Translations under genes and position numbers: made by a program
In this document: positions 1 through 11,095 of the stretch, piece by piece
Layout of the letters: every line of letters starts with the position of its first letter
Numbering within the stretch: position 1 is the stretch's first letter
Origin: Arthrobacter bambusae
GTDB lineage: Bacteria > Actinomycetota > Actinomycetes > Actinomycetales > Micrococcaceae
NCBI RefSeq assembly: GCF_022606295.1
Contig: NZ_JAHHZS010000008.1
Coordinates: forward strand, 1-64,000
DNA: 64,000 nt
Reading direction: 5' to 3'
The notes under the pieces: model-generated
Databases searched by the model: none
The model's input: the letters and a program-made list of their open reading frames with translations, nothing else
Told to the model about the DNA's origin: nothing

Positions 1-226
1 CTCCACCCACGCCGCGGTCTCCCAGCAGCGCGCGGAGGGCATCCGGCTCATGCGCGACGGGCTGTCCGCGCATTACGCGGACGATCCCGGGCAATCCTTC
101 GAGCCCCAATCGCGCATTACCGCCCGACGCCGGCACGACTACCTCTCGACCCTCGCCACCGCCACCCTGGGCGGAATCACCCGCAGCTTCAGCGCTCCGG
201 ATGCAGCCTTGAACCAGGCAGTCTAG
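1..226 (+). CDS. C-terminal end of an unknown protein (5' truncated)
   Basis: The frame starting at base 2 is open from the window edge to a TAG at 224-226 and gives about 74 residues ending in LNQAV. It is rich in Ala, Arg and Thr, mostly helical in character, with no membrane segment or motif that I recognise. Codon use has the GC-rich third positions of its neighbours, so it looks like real coding sequence rather than spacer. It converges on the MFS gene, whose stop lies 8 bases further on. Too little is visible to name a family. Confidence 0.5.
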   Translation, partial: STHAAVSQQRAEGIRLMRDGLSAHYADDPGQSFEPQSRITARRRHDYLSTLATATLGGITRSFSAPDAALNQAV

Positions 227-233
227 ACTCCGC

Positions 234-1775
234 CTACTTGGCGGTCGGCACGCGGCGGAGCACGACGGCGGAGAGGACTGCCGCCCCCGCCATCAGAACC
301 AGCCCGATCGCTGCCGTGATGTGGACCCCCGATTCAAAGGCCGCACGCGCCGCGGTGCTCAGGGAGTCGCCCAATGGCTGGGGCAGGGTAGATGCGGTGT
401 CCATGGCGCCGGCGAGCGTCTCCCGCGAGCGTTCTGCGGCGTGGGCCGACAGTTCGACCGGAAGCAGCAAATGGTGTTGGTAGGAGGCTGTCAGGATGGA
501 GCCGAGCACGGCTGTGCCCAGCAGTGATCCGAGTTCGTAGCCCGTTTCCGAGATCGCCGATGCCGCGCCTGCCTTGTCGGCAGGAACCGCGCCGAGGATC
601 AGGTCGTTGGAGATGGTCTCCGCCGAGCCAACCCCGATGGCCAGCAGCAGGAGCGCCGTCAAAAGGTACCCCGGCCCCTGGCTGTGGTTTCCCAGGGCGG
701 CCACGAGGTATCCCACCGCGCTCAGCGCCAATCCCGATGCCACCACCAGGCCAGGGCGGATCCGCTTGAGCAAGGGGACCACCACCAGTCCTGCCACAAT
801 CGTGGCAAGTAGGGCGGGAACCATCGCGATCCCTGCCTGCATGGGGGATTGGCCCTCCACCAGTTGCAAGTGCTGGGCGAAGAAGTAGATGAATCCCGTC
901 ATGGAGAACAGGGACAGGACGTTGGCCGTAATGGCCGTGCTGAAGACCTTGTTCCGGAAAAGCTGAACGTCCAACATGGGCGATGCCAACGAGCCCTGCC
1001 TCCGGACGAAGACAATTCCCATAGCCAGGCCGAACACCATGAAGGCCGCGGGACCCGGGCCGAACCCGTGCACGGCGGCCTCCTTGATGCCGTAAACCAT
1101 CGGGGCCATGGTCAGGATGGACAGCACCACGCTGGGAACGTCGGGCTTGCCCGGGTTGCGGTCCTTCGACTCGGGAATCAAGGACGGACCGAACGCGAGC
1201 AGGGGAAGCAACAGCGGCACGGCGACCAGGAACACGGTTCCCCACCAGAAATGCTCCACGAGCCAACCGCCAAAGATCGGACCGAGCGCGGCTCCGCCGG
1301 AGAATCCCGCGGCCCACACGGCAACCGCGAGCCGGCGGCGGTTCGGGTCCGGGAAGATGTTGCGGATCAACGACAGTGTGGACGGCATGAGCATGGCTCC
1401 GAAGATGCCCATGCTGGCACGTCCTGCAATGAGCCATTCAACCGATGGGGCGAAGGCCGTGGCCGCGGAAACGGCCGCGAAGCCCGTGCTGCCGATCAGC
1501 AGCAAGCGACGGCGGCCGATCCGGTCACCCAGGTTTCCCATGGACACCAACAGTGCCGCGAGCACCAACGGATAGGCATCCACCACCCATAGCAGCTGCA
1601 CGCCACCGACTTCCAGCGACCGGGCGATTTGCGGCAGGGCAAATGTCAGCGCCGTATTGTCCACAGCCACCAGCAGCACGGGGAACATCAGGAGTGCCAG
1701 GGCAGCCCAGTCGCGCCACGGGGCGATGTGGATCGAAGGGGTACGGGGGTGCTGGGTTGAGGACGGGGTGAACAT
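234..1775 (-). CDS. DHA2-type MFS multidrug exporter (14 TM)
   Basis: 513-residue integral membrane protein of the drug:proton antiporter DHA2 class (QacA/EmrB/LfrA-like), predicted to extrude cationic or hydrophobic drugs using the proton gradient. The first helix carries VAVDNTALTFALPQI, which matches the family motif D1 region; the cytoplasmic loop between TM2 and TM3 has GNLGDRIGRRRLL (MFS motif A). About 14 hydrophobic helices fill the protein. I start it at ATG 1775 (MFTPSS) because a -35/-10 pair on this strand (1806-1811 and 1783-1788) puts transcription start at about 1776, so the longer reading frame from 1811 would begin upstream of the promoter. The mRNA would therefore be leaderless or nearly so. 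It is divergent from the tetR at 1858 and shares its operator, the usual arrangement for a drug-induced pump. The substrate is not predictable. Confidence 0.9.
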   Translation of the reverse strand: MFTPSSTQHPRTPSIHIAPWRDWAALALLMFPVLLVAVDNTALTFALPQIARSLEVGGVQLLWVVDAYPLVLAALLVSMGNLGDRIGRRRLLLIGSTGFAAVSAATAFAPSVEWLIAGRASMGIFGAMLMPSTLSLIRNIFPDPNRRRLAVAVWAAGFSGGAALGPIFGGWLVEHFWWGTVFLVAVPLLLPLLAFGPSLIPESKDRNPGKPDVPSVVLSILTMAPMVYGIKEAAVHGFGPGPAAFMVFGLAMGIVFVRRQGSLASPMLDVQLFRNKVFSTAITANVLSLFSMTGFIYFFAQHLQLVEGQSPMQAGIAMVPALLATIVAGLVVVPLLKRIRPGLVVASGLALSAVGYLVAALGNHSQGPGYLLTALLLLAIGVGSAETISNDLILGAVPADKAGAASAISETGYELGSLLGTAVLGSILTASYQHHLLLPVELSAHAAERSRETLAGAMDTASTLPQPLGDSLSTAARAAFESGVHITAAIGLVLMAGAAVLSAVVLRRVPTAK

Positions 1776-1811
1776 GAATATAACTGTACCGTCTGGACGG
1801 TATAGTTTCAA
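1757..1811. promoter_or_regulatory. Divergent promoters with a shared TetR-type operator
   Basis: A 16-bp inverted repeat at 1787-1802 has perfect 7-bp arms (TACCGTC-TG-GACGGTA). On the minus strand it lies inside the 17-base spacer of a good promoter, TTGAAA at 1806-1811 and TACAGT at 1783-1788, which reads into the MFS gene. On the plus strand TTGAGG (1757-1762) and TATAAC (1779-1784), 16 bases apart, read towards tetR with the operator at the expected start point. One bound TetR dimer could thus shut both promoters. Promoter and operator are inferred from sequence only. Confidence 0.75.
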
Positions 1812-1813
1812 TT

Positions 1814-1839
1814 TGCCGCATCGAACTGCCGCATCGAAC
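1814..1839. repeat. 13-bp perfect tandem duplication in the tetR leader
   Basis: TGCCGCATCGAAC occurs twice head to tail (1814-1826 and 1827-1839) between the shared operator and the tetR start. It could be a slippage product; it lengthens the tetR leader and I see no protein-binding motif in it. Confidence 0.85.
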
Positions 1840-1857
1840 TAAGGGATGATGGACACC

Positions 1858-2406
1858 ATGCCGCGAAAACCTATTGCCCGGGACGCTGTCCTGGATGCTT
1901 TTGAAGCCCTGCTGATCGAGGTGGGGGAGCGGGCTGCCACCCTGGACGCCGTCGCCAAGCGCGCAGGCGTCTCCAAGGGCGGTTTGCTCTACCATTTCCC
2001 CAACAAGGAAGCCATGATCAGCTCCTTGCTCGAGCGCATGGACGGGCTGGCCGCGCTGGACATCGAGGCGATGAAGGCAGCTCCGGAAGGTGCTGCCGCG
2101 TTCTTCATCAAGTCCTCGCTCTGGGCCGACACGCCCTTGGACCGCGTGTTTGTGGCAGCCACGCGCCTCGCGGAAGTAGCCCATGAAGAAACCCGCAGGC
2201 GCTTCGCGGGAATCCAGCAACAATGGCTCGATGTGCTGGCCGAGGAAGTCGGGCCTGAAATGGCCAAAGCCGTCCGGTATATGGGCGATGGACTCTACTT
2301 CAACGCAATGCTCGAAGGCGGCGCCGGTGATACGGAAGTCAAGGCCAGCGCGAGGAGCGCCGACGTCGGTGCGCTGCTGGCCGCCGTCGAACGCCTCCGT
2401 ACCTGA
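1858..2406 (+). CDS. TetR/AcrR-family transcriptional repressor
   Basis: 182-residue one-component regulator. The N-terminal DNA-binding domain is clear: LDAVAKRAGVSKGGLLYHF followed by PNKEAM is the TetR helix-turn-helix with its typical YHF-NK ending (about residues 22-50). The rest is a helical ligand-binding and dimerisation domain. ATG 1858 (MPRKP) is preferred over the in-frame ATGs at 1846 and 1849, because AAGGG at 1841-1845 abuts those two but sits 12 bases before 1858. It is divergent from the DHA2 exporter, with a 16-bp palindrome between them, so it most likely represses both itself and the pump and is released by a pump substrate. Family and context are strong; the ligand is unknown. 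Confidence 0.88.
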   Translation: MPRKPIARDAVLDAFEALLIEVGERAATLDAVAKRAGVSKGGLLYHFPNKEAMISSLLERMDGLAALDIEAMKAAPEGAAAFFIKSSLWADTPLDRVFVAATRLAEVAHEETRRRFAGIQQQWLDVLAEEVGPEMAKAVRYMGDGLYFNAMLEGGAGDTEVKASARSADVGALLAAVERLRT

Positions 2407-2413
2407 GTGGCCA

Positions 2414-2479
2414 CCCAACTGACTCGCATTAGGTGTCGTTTTGAGGCTCCAAAACGACAACAAGTGCCAGTCAGTTGGG
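2414..2479. repeat. 66-bp dispersed nested palindrome, copy 1
   Basis: A 66-bp element bounded by CCCAACT and AGTTGGG with an inner inverted repeat TGTCGTTTT / AAAACGACA around a short GC-rich loop. A second copy of exactly the same length lies at 50720-50785, with about 52 of 66 bases identical. This copy starts 7 bases after tetR and precedes the glycine riboswitch, so it may end tetR transcription. The two-arm structure and retained length suggest a genome-wide repeat family rather than chance. Bases 2480-2600 between it and the riboswitch show no feature I can name except that the gcvP promoter must lie there. Confidence 0.8.
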
Positions 2480-2600
2480 AAAGTCGGGCTGCTAGGTAAC
2501 CCTATTTGCGGACGCGGGCAGTCCATAGGACAATTGGTAGTTGTGGCAGCCGTCACCGGCAACCACAGTCGATTCACACAATTGAATACGCCTTTGATCT

Positions 2601-2800
2601 GCGGCGGGAGAGTCCTGCAGGCATGTGATGCAGGCGCCGTAGGAGCAAATCCTCCCCAGGAATCTCTCAGGCCCACGCACCGCCGCGGCAAGGCAACTCT
2701 GGAAAGCAGCACGCTGACGCGCGCTCACCGACGGTGCAAGCGGACAGTGCCATAAGCACGTTTCGCGGAAACTCTCAGGTCCAATACAGAGCGGGGAGGA
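2601..2800 (+). promoter_or_regulatory. Tandem glycine riboswitch upstream of gcvP
   Basis: Both aptamers of the gcvT-class glycine riboswitch can be read. Aptamer 1 has GCGGGAGAG (2604-2612), a GCGCC-x-x-AGGAGCAA core, and a downstream ATCTCTCAGGC; a linker with ACTCTGGAAAGC follows. Aptamer 2 has GCGCTCACCGACGGTGCAAGC, then AACTCTCAGGT and a closing ACAGAGCGGGGAGG ending near 2798. This matches the known two-aptamer arrangement, in which glycine binding turns on the glycine cleavage genes. The gcvP start follows about 50 bases later. The expression platform is not obvious to me by eye; it may act on the ribosome binding site at 2841. Confidence 0.93.
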
Positions 2801-2851
2801 ATCCGATTAGCTGTGGCGTACCTTGCGCCGCCTTATAAATGGAGTTCCTTC

Positions 2852-5698
<2,847 letters not shown>

Positions 5699-5711
5699 AG
5701 GACTCCTCACG

Positions 5712-6845
5712 ATGACTGAGAACTACACTGCGCTCTACGAAGAGCACAAGAAGCTCGGCGCTTCCTTCACCGATTTCGGTGGCTGGCAGATGCCCCTGAA
5801 GTACTCCTCCGAACTGGCCGAGCACCACGCCGTTCGCGAGTCCGCGGGCCTGTTCGACCTTTCCCATATGGGCGAAGTCTGGGTCACCGGCCCCGAAGCC
5901 GCGGCTTTCCTGGACTACGCCCTCGTGGGCAAGATCTCCGCCATGTCGATCGGCAAGGCCAAGTACTCGCTGATCTGCCAGGAAGACGGCGGCATCATCG
6001 ACGACCTCATCACCTACCGCCGCGGCGACTCCACCTTCCTGGTGGTCCCGAACGCGGGCAACGCCAAGGTTGTTGCCGAGGCTTTGGCACAGCGGGCAGC
6101 CAACTTCGACGTCGTGGTGGAGGACGTCTCCGCGGCAACCTCGCTGATCGCCGTCCAGGGCCCCAAAGCGGAAGAAATCCTCCTCCGCCTCGTCCCTGCC
6201 GCACAGCACTCCCTCGTCACCGGGCTCAAGTACTACGCCGCCGTCGAGGTGCCCTTCACCTTCGCCGGGAACACGACGGAACTGCTGCTCGCCCGCACCG
6301 GCTACACCGGCGAGGACGGCTTCGAAATCTTCGTGGACAATGATGCCGCTGCCGCCCTCTGGCAAGCAATCGCAGCAGTTGCCCAGGACGGCGAGCTGAT
6401 CCCCGCCGGACTGGCCTCCCGTGACTCCCTGCGCCTGGAAGCGGGCATGCCGCTCTACGGCAACGAACTCTCCCGCGAAGGCAACCCCTTCTCGGCAGGC
6501 CTGGGCCCCGTTGTCTCCCTCGCCAAGGAAAGCGACTTCGTGGGCCGTGCTGCCCTGGAAGCCCTCAAGGCTGAGGGCGCCGGTTCCACCAGCGGCCGCA
6601 AGCTGGTCGGTCTCAAGGGCCTCGGCCGCCGCGCCGGCCGCAGCCACTACCCGGTCCTCAAGGACGGCGTCGTGGTCGGCGAAGTCACCTCCGGCCAGCC
6701 CAGCCCCACCCTCGGCTACCCCGTCGCGTTGGCCTATGTCGACGTCGAACACACCGAACCCGGCACGGCCCTTGACGTCGACCTGCGCGGCAAGGCCGAG
6801 CCGTTCGAAGTTGTCGCACTGCCTTTCTACAAGCGAGTCAAGTAA
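5712..6845 (+). CDS. gcvT: Aminomethyltransferase, T-protein
   Basis: 377-residue tetrahydrofolate-dependent T-protein. It releases ammonia from the aminomethyl-lipoyl group on GcvH and moves the C1 unit to THF. Family hallmarks: the N-terminal YEEHKKLGASFTDFGGWQMP, the folate-pocket region DLSHMGEV, TGYTGEDGFEIF in the middle and RDSLRLEAGMPLYG, followed by the C-terminal barrel domain with LGYPVALAYV. The start at ATG 5712 (MTENYT) is fixed by AAAGGA at 5698-5703, which overlaps the gcvP stop, so the two genes are translationally close and surely cotranscribed. The next gene gcvH is not adjacent: a 462-base repeat-bearing spacer intervenes. Confidence 0.96.
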   Translation: MTENYTALYEEHKKLGASFTDFGGWQMPLKYSSELAEHHAVRESAGLFDLSHMGEVWVTGPEAAAFLDYALVGKISAMSIGKAKYSLICQEDGGIIDDLITYRRGDSTFLVVPNAGNAKVVAEALAQRAANFDVVVEDVSAATSLIAVQGPKAEEILLRLVPAAQHSLVTGLKYYAAVEVPFTFAGNTTELLLARTGYTGEDGFEIFVDNDAAAALWQAIAAVAQDGELIPAGLASRDSLRLEAGMPLYGNELSREGNPFSAGLGPVVSLAKESDFVGRAALEALKAEGAGSTSGRKLVGLKGLGRRAGRSHYPVLKDGVVVGEVTSGQPSPTLGYPVALAYVDVEHTEPGTALDVDLRGKAEPFEVVALPFYKRVK

Positions 6846-6889
6846 GTTTCGGATGCTGTCCCGGCGGGTTGGGTGACCGTGGTTGCGTT

Positions 6890-7012
6890 AGCCCGTCGGG
6901 TCCGACATCCTCTGCATGCTCGGTCGCGAAGACGCCCGCTGAGCGGACGTGTCGCTCCCTTAGACGCATGCTGCCGGATGCCGGCACCCGATGGGGCAGT
7001 GCAGCTCACCTC
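6890..7012. repeat. Mosaic intergenic repeat, copy A (gcvT-gcvH spacer)
   Basis: The spacer 6846-7307 holds no convincing gene. Bases 6890-6953 match 9071-9134 in the glyA-sdaA spacer at about 58 of 64 positions, and 6963-7012 match 9202-9250. The two blocks are adjacent here but separated by about 67 bases in the other copy. Internal symmetry such as CCGCTGAGCGG suggests structured RNA or DNA. Further on, 7031-7063 forms a hairpin (CCTTTGGCT / AGCCAAAGG) and 7185-7256 has further inverted segments (GCGTGC / GCACGC). A short open frame through the region has no homology that I recognise. Confidence 0.75.
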
Positions 7013-7307
7013 GGGTTCAGCTTCAATCCGGCGCCTTTGGCTCATTTTCGAAAGCCAAAGGTGCTGGATGATAGGCCACCTGCCGCAGCTTGGGCTCGCG
7101 GGAACCACGGATCACCGACTAAAACCGAAAGGGCCAGCGTTCTTTTCCGGTACGGTTGGCCCCGAAAACTGAACTGACGAATAACGGGTGACGGGATTCC
7201 GGCAGCGTGCGTCCAAGCGAGGAACGAGCGAGCACGCCGAGGAATTCCGTTATCCGCCACCCAACCCGACCACAACTGTTTTCTTAGACCAACGCAAAGG
7301 AAAAAAC

Positions 7308-7691
7308 ATGGCAAAAGTTGCACCTGAACTCCAGTACTCCGACGAGCACGAATGGGTTGCCCGCGAAGCCGGCAATCTTGTGTCTGTTGGCATCTCCGCC
7401 GTGGCCACCGATGCCCTCGGCGACATCGTGTACGTTGACTTGCCCGAGGTCGGTTCCGCTGTGACTGCGGGGCAGACCTGCGGCGAGGTGGAGTCCACGA
7501 AGTCCGTTTCGGACCTGTACTCCCCGGTCACGGGCGAGGTCACGGAAGTCAACCCCGCCGTCGTCGACGATCCCGCACTGATCAACAACGATCCGTACGG
7601 TGCGGGCTGGCTCTTCAAGGTGGCCGCCGAGTCCGACGGTCCGCTGCTTTCCGCAGAGGAATACGCTTCCAAGAACGGTGGCGAGCTGTGA
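7308..7691 (+). CDS. gcvH: Glycine cleavage system H protein
   Basis: 127-residue lipoyl carrier that shuttles the aminomethyl group between GcvP, GcvT and the lipoamide dehydrogenase. It has the H-protein start YSDEHEWV, the central [12 protein letters not shown] and the lipoylation site [18 protein letters not shown] with the modified lysine at position 65; the end [12 protein letters not shown] is also typical. ATG 7308 follows AAAGGAAA at 7296-7302. The GTG start of glyA overlaps the TGA stop of this gene (GTGA at 7688-7691), so translation of the two is coupled. The long repeat-bearing spacer in front may contain a second promoter or an RNA-processing site. Confidence 0.96.
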   Translation: MAKVAPELQYSDEHEWVAREAGNLVSVGISAVATDALGDIVYVDLPEVGSAVTAGQTCGEVESTKSVSDLYSPVTGEVTEVNPAVVDDPALINNDPYGAGWLFKVAAESDGPLLSAEEYASKNGGEL

Positions 7692-9025
7692 GCGCCGCGA
7701 GCGGAACCGCGCGCACCGAGAACATTGCGTTCGAGCAGGTTGTTTCGCCGAGCCTGGATACGGTGTTGTCCGAGCTGGATCCGGAGATCGCGGCGAAGAT
7801 CGACGACGAGCTGAACCGTCAGCGTTCGGGCCTGGAAATGATTGCCTCGGAGAACCACACCGCCGTGGCTGTCATGCAGGCGCAGGGTTCGGTGCTGACC
7901 AACAAGTATGCCGAGGGTTACCCGGGCAAGCGCTACTACGGTGGTTGCGAGCACGTGGATGTCATCGAGCAGTTGGCTATCGACCGGGTGAAGGCCCTGT
8001 TCGGTGCAGAGTACGCGAACGTGCAGCCGCACTCCGGCGCCCAGGCCAACGCCTCGGTGATGCACGCCCTCATCAAGCCGGGCGACACCATCATGGGCCT
8101 GAACCTGGCGCACGGCGGGCACTTGACCCACGGCATGCGGATCAACTTCTCCGGACGCCTGTACAACGTCATCCCCTACCAGGTCCGCGAAGAGGACCAC
8201 CGGATCGACATGGCCGAAGTGGAGCGCCTGGCGCTCGAGCACAAGCCGGCACTGATCGTGGCCGGATGGTCCGCCTACGCGCGCCAGCTGGACTTCGCCG
8301 AGTTCCGCCGGATCGCCGACCTCGTGGGCGCGTACCTCATGGTGGACATGGCGCACTTCGCCGGCCTGGTGGCCGCCGGGCTGCACCCGTCCCCGGTCCC
8401 GCACGCGCACGTCACGACGTCCACGACGCACAAGACCCTCGCCGGTCCGCGCGGCGGCATCATCCTCTCCAACGACGCCGACATCGCCAAGAAGATCAAC
8501 TCCGCGGTCTTCCCGGGCCAGCAGGGCGGACCGTTGGAGCACGTGATCGCCGGCAAGGCCGTGGCCTTCAAGATCGCCGGGTCGGAAGAGTTCAAGGAAC
8601 GCCAGGAACGCGTGTTGGCCGGTGCCCGGATCCTGGCCGAGCGACTCGTCCAGCCCGACGTCACAGCCAAGGGCATCAACGTGATCTCCGGCGGCACCGA
8701 CGTGCACCTGGTGCTCGTGGACCTGCGCAACTGCGAACTCAACGGCCAGGAAGCCGAGGACCGCCTCGCCGCGATCGACATCACCGTCAACCGCAACGCG
8801 GTTCCGTTCGACCCGCGCCCGCCGATGGTGACCTCCGGCCTGCGGATCGGCACCCCGGCACTGGCAACCCGCGGCTTCGGTGAAGCGGCGTTCCGCGAAG
8901 TTGCGGACATCATCGCCGAAGCACTGATCGCCGACGCCGACGCCGACCTCTCCGGCCTGCGTCACCGCGTGGAGGCACTCGCCGCCGCGCACCCGCTCTA
9001 CCCCGGCGTCGCGAACCTCAGCTGA
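7688..9025 (+). CDS. glyA: Serine hydroxymethyltransferase
   Basis: 445-residue PLP enzyme that interconverts serine plus THF with glycine plus methylene-THF. Motifs: [14 protein letters not shown] near the N-terminus, [24 protein letters not shown], and the PLP lysine in [15 protein letters not shown] (Lys249). Normal family length is 415-430, with about 25 extra residues at the N-terminus ([16 protein letters not shown]). The GTG start overlaps the gcvH stop by four bases. Position after the Gcv genes makes sense: GcvT and GlyA both feed the C1-folate pool, and the operon lets excess glycine become serine. A strong hairpin follows 12 bases after the stop. Confidence 0.96.
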   Translation: MSAASGTARTENIAFEQVVSPSLDTVLSELDPEIAAKIDDELNRQRSGLEMIASENHTAVAVMQAQGSVLTNKYAEGYPGKRYYGGCEHVDVIEQLAIDRVKALFGAEYANVQPHSGAQANASVMHALIKPGDTIMGLNLAHGGHLTHGMRINFSGRLYNVIPYQVREEDHRIDMAEVERLALEHKPALIVAGWSAYARQLDFAEFRRIADLVGAYLMVDMAHFAGLVAAGLHPSPVPHAHVTTSTTHKTLAGPRGGIILSNDADIAKKINSAVFPGQQGGPLEHVIAGKAVAFKIAGSEEFKERQERVLAGARILAERLVQPDVTAKGINVISGGTDVHLVLVDLRNCELNGQEAEDRLAAIDITVNRNAVPFDPRPPMVTSGLRIGTPALATRGFGEAAFREVADIIAEALIADADADLSGLRHRVEALAAAHPLYPGVANLS

Positions 9026-9036
9026 GGTTCTCTTTT

Positions 9037-9074
9037 GGCTGTTGGTTCCGGCGAACCTGTCGGAACCAACAGCC
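9037..9074. terminator. Perfect 14-bp hairpin after glyA
   Basis: GGCTGTTGGTTCCG (9037-9050) and CGGAACCAACAGCC (9061-9074) pair without mismatch around a 10-base loop. No T-run follows, so it is not a standard intrinsic terminator; it may pause polymerase, protect the 3' end, or belong to the repeat copy B which starts inside it at 9071. Confidence 0.6.
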
Positions 9075-9250
9075 CGTCGGGGCCGGCATCCTCTGCGGGC
9101 TCGGTCGCGAAGACGCCCGCTGGGCGGACGTTTCCGCGACCGAATGGGCCCACGCCGTCCGGGTTCCCTGACCGAGCTTGCGAGGTTAGGGGGACGGCGG
9201 GGACGCCCGCTGCCGGATGTCGGTCCCGAAGGGGCCGCGCTGCTCACCTC
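9071..9250. repeat. Mosaic intergenic repeat, copy B (glyA-sdaA spacer)
   Basis: 9071-9134 and 9202-9250 match the two blocks of copy A (6890-7012). Between them lies a private segment that folds on itself: CGCCGTCC near 9152 with GGACGGCG near 9192, and inside it CCCTGACC with GGTTAGGG around a loop. The spacer holds no gene that I can support. The repeat ends about 40 bases before the sdaA start. Confidence 0.75.
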
Positions 9251-9288
9251 CCCACCGTCCCCGACCACAACTAACTAAGGAAACCGAC

Positions 9289-10719
9289 ATGGCTGTTGGC
9301 GTCTTCGATCTTTTCTCTATTGGGATTGGTCCTTCGAGTTCGCATACCGTGGGGCCGATGCGGGCTGCTGCGGTCTTTGCGGGCGAGCTGAAGGCTTCGG
9401 GAAAGCTGGACCGGGTGACGTCCCTGCGCGTTGACCTGTATGGTTCCCTGGCTGCTACGGGCCGGGGGCACGGCACCATGACCGCGGTGCTGCTGGGCTT
9501 GGAGGGCTACCACCCCGAGCAGATCCTCCCCGAGGAAGTGGAGGAACGGCTTGCTTCGATCGCGGAGACCGGCCAGCTGAACCTTGGCGGCGCCGTCGAG
9601 CCCGAATCCGGGGTATCCCTGCCGTATGGGGAAGCGGACATGATCCTGCACCCCCTCACGGTCCTTCCCCGGCATACGAACGGTATGAAGTTCTCCGTGT
9701 CCGATGCCGACGGCGAGGTCCTGCACGAGGCGACGTTCTTCTCCGTGGGCGGTGGCTTCATTGTCCGCGAAGGCGAAGAGGACGCAGCCCAGAAGGAACT
9801 GGAGGAGTCCAAGAAGGAACTTCCGCTGCCCTTCCGCACTGCCGCCGAGCTGATGGGACGCTGCTCCTCCAAGGGACTCGGCATTTCGGACATCATGTTC
9901 ATCAACGAACGGGCTTCCCGGACCGAAGAGGAAATCCGCGAAGGCCTGCTCCACATCTGGTCCGTCATGGAGGGCTGCGTCGAAACCAGCCTCAAGCGCG
10001 AAGGCGTGCTGCCCGGCGGGCTGAAGGTCCGCCGTCGGGCCCCCGACTGGCACGAGCGGCTCTTGAAGGAAACAAAAGACCAGGACCCTGACTACCGGGA
10101 TCCGAAGTACTGGCAGGAATGGGTGAACCTGATCGCCCTGGCCGTGAACGAGGAAAACGCCTCGGGCGGCCGCGTTGTCACCGCGCCCACGAACGGCGCC
10201 GCCGGCATCATCCCCGCCGTGCTGTACTACGCCCTGCATTTCGCCCCCGGAATGGACAAGGCCACACAACAGGACCGCGACGACGTCGTGGTGAAGTTCC
10301 TGCTTGCCGCGGGCGCCGTCGGAGTGCTCTACAAGGAGCAGGCCTCGATCTCCGGCGCCGAAGTGGGCTGCCAGGGCGAGGTCGGCTCCGCTTCCTCGAT
10401 GGCCGCCGCCGGCTTGGCCGAAGTCATGGGCGGCTCCCCGGGACAGGTGGAGAACGCGGCCGAGATCGCGATGGAACACAACCTGGGCCTCACCTGCGAC
10501 CCGATCGGCGGACTCGTGCAGATTCCGTGCATCGAACGCAACGCGATCGCCGCGGCGAAGGCCATCAACGCCGCGAAGATGGCGCTCTGGGGGGACGGCA
10601 CCCACCGCGTTTCCCTGGACGAGGTCATCGTGACCATGCGCGAAACCGGCAAGGACATGTCCTCCAAATACAAGGAAACCGCCATGGGCGGCCTCGCCGT
10701 CAACGTCGTGGAGTGCTGA
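9289..10719 (+). CDS. sdaA: L-serine ammonia-lyase (single-chain, iron-sulfur)
   Basis: 476-residue L-serine dehydratase that turns serine into pyruvate and ammonia. Both domains are in one chain: the beta domain with [20 protein letters not shown] near the N-terminus and the alpha domain with [14 protein letters not shown]. Conserved cysteines fit the [4Fe-4S] cluster: [35 protein letters not shown] and QIPCIER. ATG 9289 follows AAGGAAA at 9277-9283. It lies downstream of glyA in the same direction and removes serine when glycine-derived serine is in excess. The enzyme should be oxygen-sensitive, as others of the class are. Confidence 0.95.
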   Translation: MAVGVFDLFSIGIGPSSSHTVGPMRAAAVFAGELKASGKLDRVTSLRVDLYGSLAATGRGHGTMTAVLLGLEGYHPEQILPEEVEERLASIAETGQLNLGGAVEPESGVSLPYGEADMILHPLTVLPRHTNGMKFSVSDADGEVLHEATFFSVGGGFIVREGEEDAAQKELEESKKELPLPFRTAAELMGRCSSKGLGISDIMFINERASRTEEEIREGLLHIWSVMEGCVETSLKREGVLPGGLKVRRRAPDWHERLLKETKDQDPDYRDPKYWQEWVNLIALAVNEENASGGRVVTAPTNGAAGIIPAVLYYALHFAPGMDKATQQDRDDVVVKFLLAAGAVGVLYKEQASISGAEVGCQGEVGSASSMAAAGLAEVMGGSPGQVENAAEIAMEHNLGLTCDPIGGLVQIPCIERNAIAAAKAINAAKMALWGDGTHRVSLDEVIVTMRETGKDMSSKYKETAMGGLAVNVVEC

Positions 10720-10864
10720 CGACCGCTTCCTGATGGTCGACGCGGCGGGTACCGGACGGCCAGGCCGGGCCCAGCAGTGCCGCGGATGCCATAGCGGCGA
10801 ATACCGACCACAAGCTGTTGCTGCGGCCGGCGGAGAGCGGCGGAATGGGGCGGTAGACGATCAT
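10700..10864 (-). CDS. Possible 54-residue peptide with a hydrophobic segment
   Basis: A short frame opposite to sdaA: ATG 10864 is preceded by AGGAGG six bases upstream, the best ribosome binding site nearby, and ends at TGA 10700-10702, overlapping the sdaA end by 20 bases. It reads MIVYRPIPP, then a 20-residue apolar stretch ([19 protein letters not shown]), then a charged tail ending in STPRR. It could be a small membrane peptide. No homology is recognised and size alone makes this uncertain; the binding site is the main support. The remaining spacer to the next gene (10865-11095) shows no other gene. Confidence 0.45.
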   Translation of the reverse strand: MIVYRPIPPLSAGRSNSLWSVFAAMASAALLGPAWPSGTRRVDHQEAVVSTPRR

Positions 10865-11095
10865 CGGATCCTCCTGGTTCAGGTGTTGTTATGACTACTC
10901 TCCGCCGCCGGATTAGTTGTGGACTTTGGAGAACCTTTGCCCCGGCTGTGAGGCCCGGATCTGCCATCCACGGCCAGGCGTTGAAGCCGGCCATTCCCTA
11001 GCCCTCCGTGGTGGCCGATAGACTTGGAGCTGAACGCCTGCGCCGCACACCGGTGCCTGCTGCCTCACGAACGCAACTGATTGGACACGGCCCCC

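Noticed and set aside
9151..9200. Separate small RNA gene in the private segment of repeat copy B
   Set aside because: It folds well but no promoter or terminator is evident; treated as part of the repeat.
7250..9268. 672-codon minus-strand frame across gcvH and glyA
   Set aside because: It covers two well-identified genes and two repeat copies in antisense; not a plausible protein.
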